A model generated the notes under the pieces. The model was not told where the DNA came from. It ran no database searches and saw only the letters and a list, made by a program, of their open reading frames with translations. The position numbers and the translations under genes are program-made. Shown in pieces: positions 45,052-53,152 of a stretch of DNA of 64,000 bases. The DNA is from an uncultured Lachnospiraceae bacterium (GTDB lineage: Bacteria; Bacillota; Clostridia; Lachnospirales; Lachnospiraceae): positions 50,011 to 114,010 of the forward strand of contig CAOKPU010000001.1 of the NCBI GenBank assembly GCA_948470755.1. The letters run 5' to 3'. Within the stretch, counting starts at the first letter, position 1; the number at the start of each line of letters is the position of its first letter.

Positions 45052-47140
45052 GATCAGGGCAAAGCTTCGTAAACAAAATAAGGGGCAGTATCGACTGCTT
45101 GGGCTTTGCGTCTTTCTATCAGTATTTTTGGTATCGTCATTTACACTGATGTTTTTTTCGCAGACAGTACAGGAATTGCTGCCCCGGGGCGGGGATACAA
45201 GGAAATTGATGTGGATTTTGCTGGGAGTGGTAGTAATCGGCTGTCTGCTTTTTACTCTTTATGGAGGGAACCTGTTTTTCCGTAATAAAGGCAGGGAAGT
45301 TGGAGTGATGCTTGCTTTGGGGGAGCGGAAGAAAGAGCTTGCCGGACAGCTCTGTAAAGAACTGGCGGCAGTGATGGGAAAATATGTGTTTTGGGGCGTT
45401 TTATGCGCACTGCCTATGTCCTATTCCATATGGAAGGCTTTTCAACTGATGATAGTCCATACGGCACAGATGGAGTACCGGATTGGAATGGCAGGACTTG
45501 GGGCGGGGCTTTGCTTTGCGGCGTTGGATTGTCTTTGCATACTGTTTATGGGAAGCCGTTTTATCCGCCGGGCCAATATTATGGATATTTTAAACGCCAG
45601 ACGGAAAACGGAAATGGTTAGGGAGGTAAAACCATGGTGTGGGAAATTAGGGGTTGCACTTGTAGTGGCTGGCTTTTTCCTTGCGATAGCGGCGCCTCCG
45701 CTTATGGTAAGATTTTTCAGGCATGGAATGCCCGGAATTTGGAACGGCACGTATCTGCTTGGGGCGGCAGGGGTGTATTTGATTATGTTAAGCGCGGTAG
45801 CCCGCTGCGGAAGGGGAAAAAATCCTGAGAAATATTATAAAAATATTATTTCTGTCAGCCTGATGCGTTTTACTGCCAGACAAACGACAAGGAATATGTG
45901 TGTGATCGCTTTTTTAGTGTTTGTGATGGCGTTGGCGTCTTTTTGGGGGGTTATGTACTACTCCAGTGCGATGCAGGGCGGCAATGATGCGCCTTATGAT
46001 TATTCCATGCATTATCCGGCAAAAGAGGAACAGATTGGTGAAGAAGAAATCCGGCGTCTGGCGGCTGAACATCAGGTAAAAATCACTTCATATGAGGAAC
46101 TGGAGACTTTGGAGCTGGTCATTCAATATATTGGGAGGGACATGGATGAAGATCATCGCTACTTTGATGTGGAGTATAAAAAACTGGCTTCTTTTATTTC
46201 CGCTTCTGATTTTGAGAGGATTTCCGGTTGCTCTGTTTCTTTGGGAAAAGGGGAGTATATGACGATTATTACATCGGGATTTGTGGAAAATATATGGGTG
46301 GACATAGACTGCCTGGAGACAGTGGAGAATCCGGCGACAGGAAGCAGGATAGTACCCTTGTTTCGGGGAAGCGTGGAATTTGATAATCTGACAGCGGGCA
46401 GCGAACCTTTTGCATTCCTGATTTCCGATGAAGATTACCTTGCGCTCTCCAAGGGGCTGCCGGATGACCGGAAAGAAGAACATGTGTTGTTCAATGTGGA
46501 AGATGTGATGGAGACTTATGCTTTTGCGGATGCATGGAAACAGGCATATATTGCCCGGGCGACGAAACTCTCCAGCCATTGCGCTTTGTATGACGCGTAC
46601 GAGGAAGAACTGGCTCTGGCAGCAGGGAAGGAGTATCCGTATGCGGGCGAGGTGGATTTATCGCCGGATAATATGCAGTTGATGGGGGATTGGAAGTATG
46701 CGCCGTTCTCGAAAGTGACGCGTCAGGGGGAAGTGATGGAACTGGTGGCGGTATTTGTATTATCCAGCATCTATATTTCGGTAATCGCGCTGGCATCCGC
46801 AGGAATTATGAGTTATGTAAGAAGCATTACCATAGCAATAGAAAACCGCCAACTGTTTGAAGATTTGAAAAGGCTGGGGGCGGATGAAGTTTATGAAGGA
46901 AGAGTGATAAAAATACAGCTAAGAAAGCTTTTTGCGTATCCGATAGGTGCAGGGTGCATAGCGGCGGGAGGTTTTTCCCTGCTTTTGACGTATTTTAACG
47001 ATATGCGTCTTCAACTATTTGAAGTGAAAATGCTTTTGATGGAAGTGGTCTTGATGCTTTTGATCTCAGGGATTATGTATGGGGTTTATAGGATTGCTTT
47101 TAAGAAAATGATTTGTCTCATCCGGGATAAAAGGGTATAA
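45038..47140 (+). CDS. FtsX-like ABC transporter permease (BceB/MacB type)
   Basis: About 700 residues with roughly ten membrane helices: one near the N-terminus, a group of three between residues 55 and 180, two near 205-260, further helices near 290, and three at the C-terminus around a long extracytoplasmic domain (about 310-565). This is the BceB-like plan associated with peptide-antibiotic sensing and resistance. AGGAGG at 45024-45029 sets the ATG at 45038. Unlike Bce modules, the adjacent regulators are GHKL/LytTR and not BceRS-like. Confidence 0.88.
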   Translation: MTMNKIRAKLRKQNKGQYRLLGLCVFLSVFLVSSFTLMFFSQTVQELLPRGGDTRKLMWILLGVVVIGCLLFTLYGGNLFFRNKGREVGVMLALGERKKELAGQLCKELAAVMGKYVFWGVLCALPMSYSIWKAFQLMIVHTAQMEYRIGMAGLGAGLCFAALDCLCILFMGSRFIRRANIMDILNARRKTEMVREVKPWCGKLGVALVVAGFFLAIAAPPLMVRFFRHGMPGIWNGTYLLGAAGVYLIMLSAVARCGRGKNPEKYYKNIISVSLMRFTARQTTRNMCVIAFLVFVMALASFWGVMYYSSAMQGGNDAPYDYSMHYPAKEEQIGEEEIRRLAAEHQVKITSYEELETLELVIQYIGRDMDEDHRYFDVEYKKLASFISASDFERISGCSVSLGKGEYMTIITSGFVENIWVDIDCLETVENPATGSRIVPLFRGSVEFDNLTAGSEPFAFLISDEDYLALSKGLPDDRKEEHVLFNVEDVMETYAFADAWKQAYIARATKLSSHCALYDAYEEELALAAGKEYPYAGEVDLSPDNMQLMGDWKYAPFSKVTRQGEVMELVAVFVLSSIYISVIALASAGIMSYVRSITIAIENRQLFEDLKRLGADEVYEGRVIKIQLRKLFAYPIGAGCIAAGGFSLLLTYFNDMRLQLFEVKMLLMEVVLMLLISGIMYGVYRIAFKKMICLIRDKRV

Positions 47141-47214
47141 TGGCAAATGAGGATATATGGAGCCTGGCAGGGGATATGGGAAGATAGCCCGTGAAGGCGG
47201 AAAGGATGAGAACC

Positions 47215-48018
47215 ATGCAGCTTTTGGCATCTGATTATGATGGAACATTGAAACAGTATTCCGATACGGAGAAAAGGCCGACAGTGAAAAAAGGGGACAA
47301 AGAAGCCATTGATGAATTCAGGAAGAGGGGGAATTTGTTCGGGATAGTTACGGGGCGGTCTAAAGGCATGATAGATCCGGAACTGAAAAAATACGGGATA
47401 GGAATTGACTTTCTCATTGCCCAAAATGGGAGTGCGATATGGGATCGGGACTTTCGGCTTTTATATGTCAGCGAAATCGACCGTGCTATTGCAGACAGGC
47501 TGGCGGACGTTATGAAGCGGCAAAAAGTAATCTGTTTTGGGGCGGCCGGTTTGGAGTCATCGGGCATCCTGTATGACGGCGGATATGATATGGAAGACTC
47601 GAAAAGAGAGCAAATGCGGATAGAATATTGGACGGAAGAGGCTTTCCGCCGGAGGAGAGTCATTTCATTTTTTATTAAAAATGAATCCGGTCAGGCGGCA
47701 GAACGGCTGGCGGCGGAACTTCTTCCGATATTTGAAGGGCAGTTATCTTTTCACTGCAATAAAGAAATGATAGATGTGACGGCATATGGAGTCAGCAAGG
47801 AAACAGGGGTAAGGTGGATAGAGAGCTATCATCATCCGGACCGTATTGCGGTAATAGGAGATGCGTTAAACGATTTATCAATGATCCGGGCTTTTCATGG
47901 TTATTATATCACCAGCGGCTGCGCCGAATTAAAACAATATGCGGAGCGGGGATTTTCCAATATGGAAGAGTGTCTTCGGTATATGATGGGGGAGATGGAT
48001 GAAAGAGAGGGTCGATAA
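47215..48018 (+). CDS. HAD-superfamily hydrolase (Cof-type)
   Basis: Nucleophile motif LASDYDGTL starts the protein, followed by a C2 cap and the final acidic motif VIGDALNDLSMIRAFHGYYI. Cof-type members dephosphorylate sugar phosphates or other small metabolites. The ATG at 47215 has AAAGG nine bases upstream; in-frame GTG 47191 and ATG 47206 are alternatives. It overlaps the PTS regulator start by 20 bp, suggesting a shared transcript and a role with sugar phosphates. Confidence 0.9.
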   Translation: MQLLASDYDGTLKQYSDTEKRPTVKKGDKEAIDEFRKRGNLFGIVTGRSKGMIDPELKKYGIGIDFLIAQNGSAIWDRDFRLLYVSEIDRAIADRLADVMKRQKVICFGAAGLESSGILYDGGYDMEDSKREQMRIEYWTEEAFRRRRVISFFIKNESGQAAERLAAELLPIFEGQLSFHCNKEMIDVTAYGVSKETGVRWIESYHHPDRIAVIGDALNDLSMIRAFHGYYITSGCAELKQYAERGFSNMEECLRYMMGEMDEREGR

Positions 48019-49993
48019 CATCATCTATCAGCTTGCAGGGAGCGATGGGCCGTTGACGGCGGATGGACTGGGGAAGAAGCTGGCTGTCAGTTCGAGGACG
48101 ATCAAGGCGGAAATGGCGGAGGTGCGGATTGAGCTTAAGAGAGTAGGGGCCGAACTTCTGGCGAAAAGAAATGAAGGCTATTCCCTTATTGTGAAAGATA
48201 AACAAGCGTTTGATGATTTTTATGCGCAGCTTGTCCTCCGTGCATCGATAATGAATAATTATTATGTATTGGATGGACAGGCCAGGTTTTTGTATATTAC
48301 AAGGAAATTGGTGTCTTCTTCCAGATATGTGAGGATTGAAGATTTGGCCGATGAGATGTTTATTTCCCGCAGCGCATTGCAGAAATCCCTGACAGAGGCG
48401 ATGTTTTTCCTAAAAAGCTTTCATCTGGAATGGGAGAACAGGAAGGGGCTTGGAATCAGATGCTATGGAAGGGAATATCATGTGCGTATTGCGATGACTG
48501 AGTTGTTTGCAGTCCATTTCCATAAGGCGGTCTTAAATGATGCGGGTATGGAGTATAGTAAGTGGCTGGAGTGTGATTTTGAAGAAAGGCAGAAGATCAG
48601 GCATATTTTCCTGAAGATTTTAAGGGAAAGCGGGCTTAGGACTTCCGACATTAATACGCAGAAGATTTCCATTTATCTGCTTATTGTCAGAAACCGCTGC
48701 AATGCTGGTTATCGTCTATGGTTAGACAGGGATTGCATGGAAGAGGTCCGTCATACAAGGGAATATGAGATCGCAGGCCAAATCTTTTATAACTTAAGCA
48801 TGTCATTTGAAGGATACCATCTTATGGAGGAAGAGACGGTGTTTCTGGCGGTTTATCTGATGACGCTGGAGGATGTTTCCTACCGACTGTGCCTGAAAGG
48901 ACAAAACCCTGAAAGACGTTTTCCTTTGCAATATAAAGAAGCGTCTGTTTATGGACGGACCCTTCTAGCCCATATTAGGGAAACCCTTCGGATTGATTTT
49001 TCCGTGAACGGAAAAGCGGAGTATATGCTGACGGCATGTATGATACCCATTATGGCGCAGTTCCGGTATGAACTTAACGGTTTTAAAAATTTTTGGTATC
49101 ATCATGAGAATTATACAATGCGTAGCCCGGTTGCATTGAAGATAGCAAGAGTAATGGCTGGCTACATCTACCAAAAGGAAAAGAAAGCGATTTCCAGTTC
49201 CATACTTTTGAAATTGGTCGGCGTTGTGTATCAGATCGTAGCGGAACAGGAATATGACATCCGCCGGATGAAGCTGCTGTTAGTCAGTTCTTCGGGCATT
49301 GATGGGAATGAAGTGAATAAAATGCGTTTATCGTCCAGATACGGCCGGTTTATTGAAAGTTATACGTTTGCGGAGTTGTATGAAATCAGGGGGATGAATA
49401 CGAAAGAATATGACGCCGTGCTTTTTGATATGACAAACGCCGCTTATAATTATGATCTGCCTTGCAGCACTATACACATTATCCCGATTCAAAAAGAGCT
49501 GGATGGCGTATTCAATAAAATATTGCTGAAGGCGTATCAGATAAGCGGGTTATTGCCGGAAAAAGGGAAGATACAGGTTTATTGGGATTTCGCATATGAG
49601 AATGAAAAGCAGTTTTTTCAGTTTATTAGTTTCCGGCATTGTGCCGATGCCGACGGGCAGCGTAAAATGCAAAGGATCCTTATAGAGGATGAGGAGCTGA
49701 TGACGCATTGCAGCATGTCGTCCCGGGTGGCTGTCATAATCGGGGAATACGAAATCACAGGATCGGAGAGTGTGGAACTTTATTGTCTGCAGCACGAAGG
49801 GGTATGGTCAAATGATAAGATCCGCTATATCCTTTATGTATGCGTGGATTGGAAAAATGATTTAAAACGCGTTAAAGCGGTGGAAAATGCGGTATATCAG
49901 CTTACAAATGATGAAAAGAATTTGAAGGCGTTTGAAGAAGATAAGGATTCTATCATGGAGGAAATGGTATACCAATGCATCAGGAGCGTATAA
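47999..49993 (+). CDS. Multidomain transcriptional regulator (HTH_11/Mga/PRD-like)
   Basis: 664 residues. An N-terminal winged helix (about 1-60: LTADGLGKKLAVSSRTIKAE), a second Mga-like helix-turn-helix (about 105-150: RIEDLADEMFISRSALQKSL), then a long region with helical PRD-like repeats (His in FEERQKIRHIF, LMEEETVFLAVYLMTLED) and a C-terminal EIIB-like part (MKLLLVSSSGIDGNEVNKM near residue 420). It is of the BglG/MtlR/LicR group that is phosphorylated by PTS proteins. It stands directly before the mannose-type PTS operon and is its likely regulator. Confidence 0.87.
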   Translation: MKERVDNIIYQLAGSDGPLTADGLGKKLAVSSRTIKAEMAEVRIELKRVGAELLAKRNEGYSLIVKDKQAFDDFYAQLVLRASIMNNYYVLDGQARFLYITRKLVSSSRYVRIEDLADEMFISRSALQKSLTEAMFFLKSFHLEWENRKGLGIRCYGREYHVRIAMTELFAVHFHKAVLNDAGMEYSKWLECDFEERQKIRHIFLKILRESGLRTSDINTQKISIYLLIVRNRCNAGYRLWLDRDCMEEVRHTREYEIAGQIFYNLSMSFEGYHLMEEETVFLAVYLMTLEDVSYRLCLKGQNPERRFPLQYKEASVYGRTLLAHIRETLRIDFSVNGKAEYMLTACMIPIMAQFRYELNGFKNFWYHHENYTMRSPVALKIARVMAGYIYQKEKKAISSSILLKLVGVVYQIVAEQEYDIRRMKLLLVSSSGIDGNEVNKMRLSSRYGRFIESYTFAELYEIRGMNTKEYDAVLFDMTNAAYNYDLPCSTIHIIPIQKELDGVFNKILLKAYQISGLLPEKGKIQVYWDFAYENEKQFFQFISFRHCADADGQRKMQRILIEDEELMTHCSMSSRVAVIIGEYEITGSESVELYCLQHEGVWSNDKIRYILYVCVDWKNDLKRVKAVENAVYQLTNDEKNLKAFEEDKDSIMEEMVYQCIRSV

Positions 49994-50010
49994 AACTTTA
50001 TAAGGAGAAG

Positions 50011-50044
50011 GAAGACAGGGCATGAGGGACTGTCTTCTTTTTTT
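50011..50044 (+). terminator. Terminator after the PTS regulator gene
   Basis: GAAGACAG / CTGTCTTC stem with an 11-base loop and seven T. Confidence 0.88.
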
Positions 50045-50047
50045 GCC

Positions 50048-50133
50048 TTATAGGAAATTCCGTCGTCAGACGGATATAAATTGACGAAGAACCGAAGGTT
50101 CTTCTGAACACAATGCCGAAGGCATTTTGTTCC
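50048..50133 (+). repeat. Chain of short perfect hairpins
   Basis: Successive stems around a GAA loop: AAGAACC-GAA-GGTTCTT and AATGCC-GAA-GGCATT, preceded by TCCGTC-GTCA-GACGGA. Non-coding. Same style as 62784-62976. Confidence 0.6.
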
Positions 50134-50134
50134 A

Positions 50135-50217
50135 TCATAGGATTCGGGTGTCAAAAAGCGTATCGGAATGTCCCATGCAACAGAGTGCGTACAAATTTTT
50201 TGTGCAATCTGCTGGTC
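50135..50217 (+). repeat. Dispersed intergenic repeat, copy D
   Basis: Left module CATAGGATTCGGGTGTCAAA (as in A, B and C) followed at 50163-50215 by TCGGAATGTCCCATGCAACA and GAGTGCG, the reverse complement of the right module of copy B. The left modules are in the same orientation, so the right module is inverted between B and D. Confidence 0.7.
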
Positions 50218-50262
50218 GGGGCCGTTGAATGTGGTAGGCGCAAAAAGATATGTGTGCTATAT

Positions 50263-50291
50263 TGCACTAATTTAGTGAACAAATTAGTGCA
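50263..50291. promoter_or_regulatory. 29-bp perfect inverted repeat before the PTS operon
   Basis: TGCACTAATTT - AGTGAAC - AAATTAGTGCA. The inner CACTA-ATT-TAGTG gives a second smaller dyad. It lies 108 bp before the EIIA start in an AT-rich promoter-like tract (TATAGT near 50300). Likely operator for the PTS genes; the binder is unknown. The rest of the 406-bp gap holds a terminator, a hairpin chain and repeat copy D, and no gene. Confidence 0.55.
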
Positions 50292-50399
50292 TTTCATTTA
50301 TAGTATGAAAATATAAGTGTTGATAATGTAAAAAGATTGAATTAGGATATAAATATAACAAGAATCAAGAAACAAAGAAGAAGGGAGCCTGATTACAAT

Positions 50400-50831
50400 A
50401 TGTTGAAAATATTTATCTCTTCCCATGGGAGATTCGCAGATGGCATAAAGGATTCTTTGCGGATCCTGCTGGGGGAGTGCAAAAATATCACGGTATATTC
50501 CGCATATATAGATGAGGGCAGCGTACAGGAAAGGCTGGACGAGTTCTATGAGGGTATGCAGGAAGGGGATCAGGCGGTATTGCTTTCCGACTTATATGGG
50601 GGCAGTGTGAATTCCGTGATGTATACTTATCTGAATCGGGAAAATACTTATCTGATAGCAGGGATCAACCTTGCTTTGGTAATGGAACTGGCAATGAAAG
50701 AATCAGTTACGAAACAAGAACTCGAAGAGCTGGTGGTTTCGTCCAGGAAGATGATGCTTTTGCTGGAACCTGAGGGATTGGATGATGATCCGGACGGTAA
50801 GACGTCCGGAGAGGAAGAAGACTTTTTTTAA
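50400..50831 (+). CDS. Mannose-family PTS component EIIA
   Basis: Phosphocarrier of 143 residues; phospho-acceptor His9 in IFISSHGRFADG, and the conserved SDLYGGSVN loop. Ends in an acidic GEEEDFF tail, also found at the end of the EIIC subunit here. Receives phosphate from HPr and passes it to EIIB. GAAGGGAG site before the ATG. First gene of a four-gene PTS operon. Confidence 0.93.
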   Translation: MLKIFISSHGRFADGIKDSLRILLGECKNITVYSAYIDEGSVQERLDEFYEGMQEGDQAVLLSDLYGGSVNSVMYTYLNRENTYLIAGINLALVMELAMKESVTKQELEELVVSSRKMMLLLEPEGLDDDPDGKTSGEEEDFF

Positions 50832-50844
50832 GGAGGAAGGAAAA

Positions 50845-51336
50845 ATGATAGCAATGGTAAGATTGGATGAACGTCTCATACATGGACAGGTGGCGATCAA
50901 ATGGTCCAGGCATCTGAATGTGGACAGAATCGTAGTCGTGAGCGATGAAGCGGCGGCCAATCCGGTTATCCAGAAATCTCTGATGATGGCGGCTCCTGCT
51001 ACTGCGAAGACGACCATCAAGTCATTGGGAAATGCAGTCAAATTGCTGCAGGACCCGAAAGCGGCAGACCACAGGATATTGATCATTGTAAGCAATCCTG
51101 CCGATTTGCTTCAAATAGTAACGGAAGTAAAGGGGATACCTTTTGTTAATGTGGGCAATTATGGAAGGGTGGCGGCGAAACATGGGACGCAGCCGCGTAA
51201 GACATACGGTTCAAATTTATATGCATATGATGAGGAAGCGGAGATATTGAAGAAAGTAATCGACACAGGAGTCAAATGCATATACCAGACAACGCCGGAC
51301 GATGCACCGGAGGAACTTGCAAAGGTGTTAGGATAA
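50845..51336 (+). CDS. Mannose/fructose/sorbose-family PTS component EIIB
   Basis: 163 residues from the ATG at 50845, six bases after AAGGAGG. The signature MVRLDERLIHGQVAIKW carries phospho-acceptor His13, which donates phosphate to the sugar during transport. Separate EIIA and EIIB polypeptides are one of the common arrangements of the family. Located 13 bp after EIIA. Confidence 0.95.
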   Translation: MIAMVRLDERLIHGQVAIKWSRHLNVDRIVVVSDEAAANPVIQKSLMMAAPATAKTTIKSLGNAVKLLQDPKAADHRILIIVSNPADLLQIVTEVKGIPFVNVGNYGRVAAKHGTQPRKTYGSNLYAYDEEAEILKKVIDTGVKCIYQTTPDDAPEELAKVLG

Positions 51337-51363
51337 ATAAAATTACAAAGGAGGAGATGTATT

Positions 51364-52170
51364 ATGTCTATTATGACAGCCGCCGTTATTGGCACAATTG
51401 TTTACTGGGTCATTTATGTATTAGATCCTTATATTTTCTCATGGCAGTGTATCAACAGGCCTATCGTTATTGCACCGGCGCTGGGATTATTGTTGGGGGA
51501 TTTCCAGACGGGAATTATTATGGGAGCGGCTCTGGAATCCATATTTATGGGGATTTCAGCAATCGGGGGGCAGATTCCTGCGGATGCGCTTTCCGCAACG
51601 GTGGTATCGGTATCCTATACGATACTGACAGGGGCGGATGCGGAGACGGGGCTGGCTATCGCATTGCCGATAGGGACCGTTATGGCGTCGGTCAACAGCA
51701 TGTTTATGTCTCTATGGTCGGCAATTGCCCCTTATTGGGAAAAGCTGGCAGTATCGGGAAAACCGAATAAGTTCTTAGCGTATAACCTTATTTTCAGTTG
51801 CGTTATTGCGCCGATCCCGGGAGCTTTGGTTATGTTTTTCGGCCTGGCGTTCGGCGTGACCGGTTTAAATAACGCGCTGGCGGCCCTTCCTCCATTTGTT
51901 ATGGCAGGACTGGGCGCGGCTTCCAGTATGATGATCGCCATCGGTTTTGCAATCCTGACATCGATGATCTGGTCTAAGGAAGTGGGATGCTTTTTCTTTG
52001 TAGGCTATGTAATGGTTAAGATATTGGGGATGGATTCCTTATCCATAGCAATTATCGGGGCGGCAATTGCGATTACAATGTTCTTTAGGGAAAAGAGTAT
52101 GATCGATATGAAAAAAGAATTAATGGCGGCAGGGGTGCAGCAGGATGAAGGAGAGGAGGATTTCTTCTAA
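51364..52170 (+). CDS. Mannose-family PTS component EIIC
   Basis: 268-residue membrane subunit with seven to eight hydrophobic helices; EII-Sor motifs NRPIVIAPALGLLLGDFQTG and GAALESIFMGISAIGGQIP-like stretch. Forms the sugar channel with EIID. Ends with QDEGEEDFF, an acidic tail like that of EIIA. The stop shares a base with the EIID start (TAATG). Confidence 0.95.
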   Translation: MSIMTAAVIGTIVYWVIYVLDPYIFSWQCINRPIVIAPALGLLLGDFQTGIIMGAALESIFMGISAIGGQIPADALSATVVSVSYTILTGADAETGLAIALPIGTVMASVNSMFMSLWSAIAPYWEKLAVSGKPNKFLAYNLIFSCVIAPIPGALVMFFGLAFGVTGLNNALAALPPFVMAGLGAASSMMIAIGFAILTSMIWSKEVGCFFFVGYVMVKILGMDSLSIAIIGAAIAITMFFREKSMIDMKKELMAAGVQQDEGEEDFF

Positions 52171-52988
52171 TGGAAAAGAGACAGTATACTCAGGAAGAGA
52201 AAAAAGTATTAAAATCGATGTTTATCCGTTCCCATCTGACATTTTTGTCATTTAATATGACGAAAATGGAGGCAAACGGGTTTACAATTACTATGCAGCC
52301 TGCTATAGAGTCTATCTATGGGGATGATGAGGAGGCAAAAAAGGAAGCGTATGCAAGGCATCAGAACTTCTTTAATACACATGCGGTGCCTTTTGCATTT
52401 ATTGCCGGCCTAGCCTATGCGATGGAAAAAGAGCATAAGGAGAAAGGATCCATAGACGGTCAGATGATTGAAAGCATCAAAGCGGCGCTGATGGGGCCGA
52501 CGGCGGGCATGTTCGACTCAATGTTTTTTAACTGTCTGCGTATCATTGCGGCAGGTATTGCGATTGGCCTCTGCTCGCAGGGCAACTTCCTTGGGGTCCC
52601 GATCTTTATCTTGCTGTATGGCATTACGCAATCTATCGGAAAATATATTTTCCTCCGTTTAGGCTATACTTACGGTACGTCGTTTATTGATCAGATTTTC
52701 AGTTCCGGGTTGATGGCGACCCTGACGAAGTCGGCGTCTGTCCTGGGGCTGATGATGGTAGGGGCTATGACGGCAACAACGGTCAATGTGCCTTTGAACT
52801 GGACGATCAATGTAGGCCAGACGTCCGTCGTCGTTGGGGATGTGGTTAATTCCATCTTTCCCGGAATCCTGAGCATTGGGCTTTTATTCCTGCTGATGAG
52901 CCTGATCAAGAAAGGGAAACGGCCTGTTTGGCTCATTGCCGGAATATTTGCAGTAGCAATGCTTGGGGCTTTGGCCGGGATTTTCTAA
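52170..52988 (+). CDS. Mannose-family PTS component EIID
   Basis: 272-residue membrane subunit. ManZ/AgaD-like features: the N-terminal MFIRSHLTFLSFNMTKMEANGF stretch (first 20 diagnostic), RHQNFFNTHAVPFAFIAGLA, and GPTAGMFDSMFFNCLRII, then helices in the C-terminal half. One-base overlap with EIIC implies coupled translation. The operon ends at the terminator 53011-53040. Confidence 0.94.
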   Translation: MEKRQYTQEEKKVLKSMFIRSHLTFLSFNMTKMEANGFTITMQPAIESIYGDDEEAKKEAYARHQNFFNTHAVPFAFIAGLAYAMEKEHKEKGSIDGQMIESIKAALMGPTAGMFDSMFFNCLRIIAAGIAIGLCSQGNFLGVPIFILLYGITQSIGKYIFLRLGYTYGTSFIDQIFSSGLMATLTKSASVLGLMMVGAMTATTVNVPLNWTINVGQTSVVVGDVVNSIFPGILSIGLLFLLMSLIKKGKRPVWLIAGIFAVAMLGALAGIF

Positions 52989-53010
52989 GCTCATTTGCAT
53001 AAAAAGAAAA

Positions 53011-53040
53011 AGCCGCATGTGCCTGCACAATGCGGTTTTT
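53011..53040 (+). terminator. Terminator of the PTS operon
   Basis: CCGCAT...ATGCGG stem extended by GTGC/GCAC with a one-base bulge, followed by five T. Confidence 0.8.
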
Positions 53041-53152
53041 GAAATCCTGTCTTGTGAAGAGGTTAGGCGATGCAGGAAAGGCAGGGGATGACATCGCATA
53101 AAGAGCGGTTGAGGACGGGGGATGGAAGCTGTCGGAAAGGAGAAGGGTAGAT

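Noticed and set aside
49994-50399. Sigma-54 (-24/-12) promoter before the mannose-type PTS
   Set aside because: No TGGCAC-N5-TTGC-like pair, and the regulator lacks a sigma-54 activator domain.
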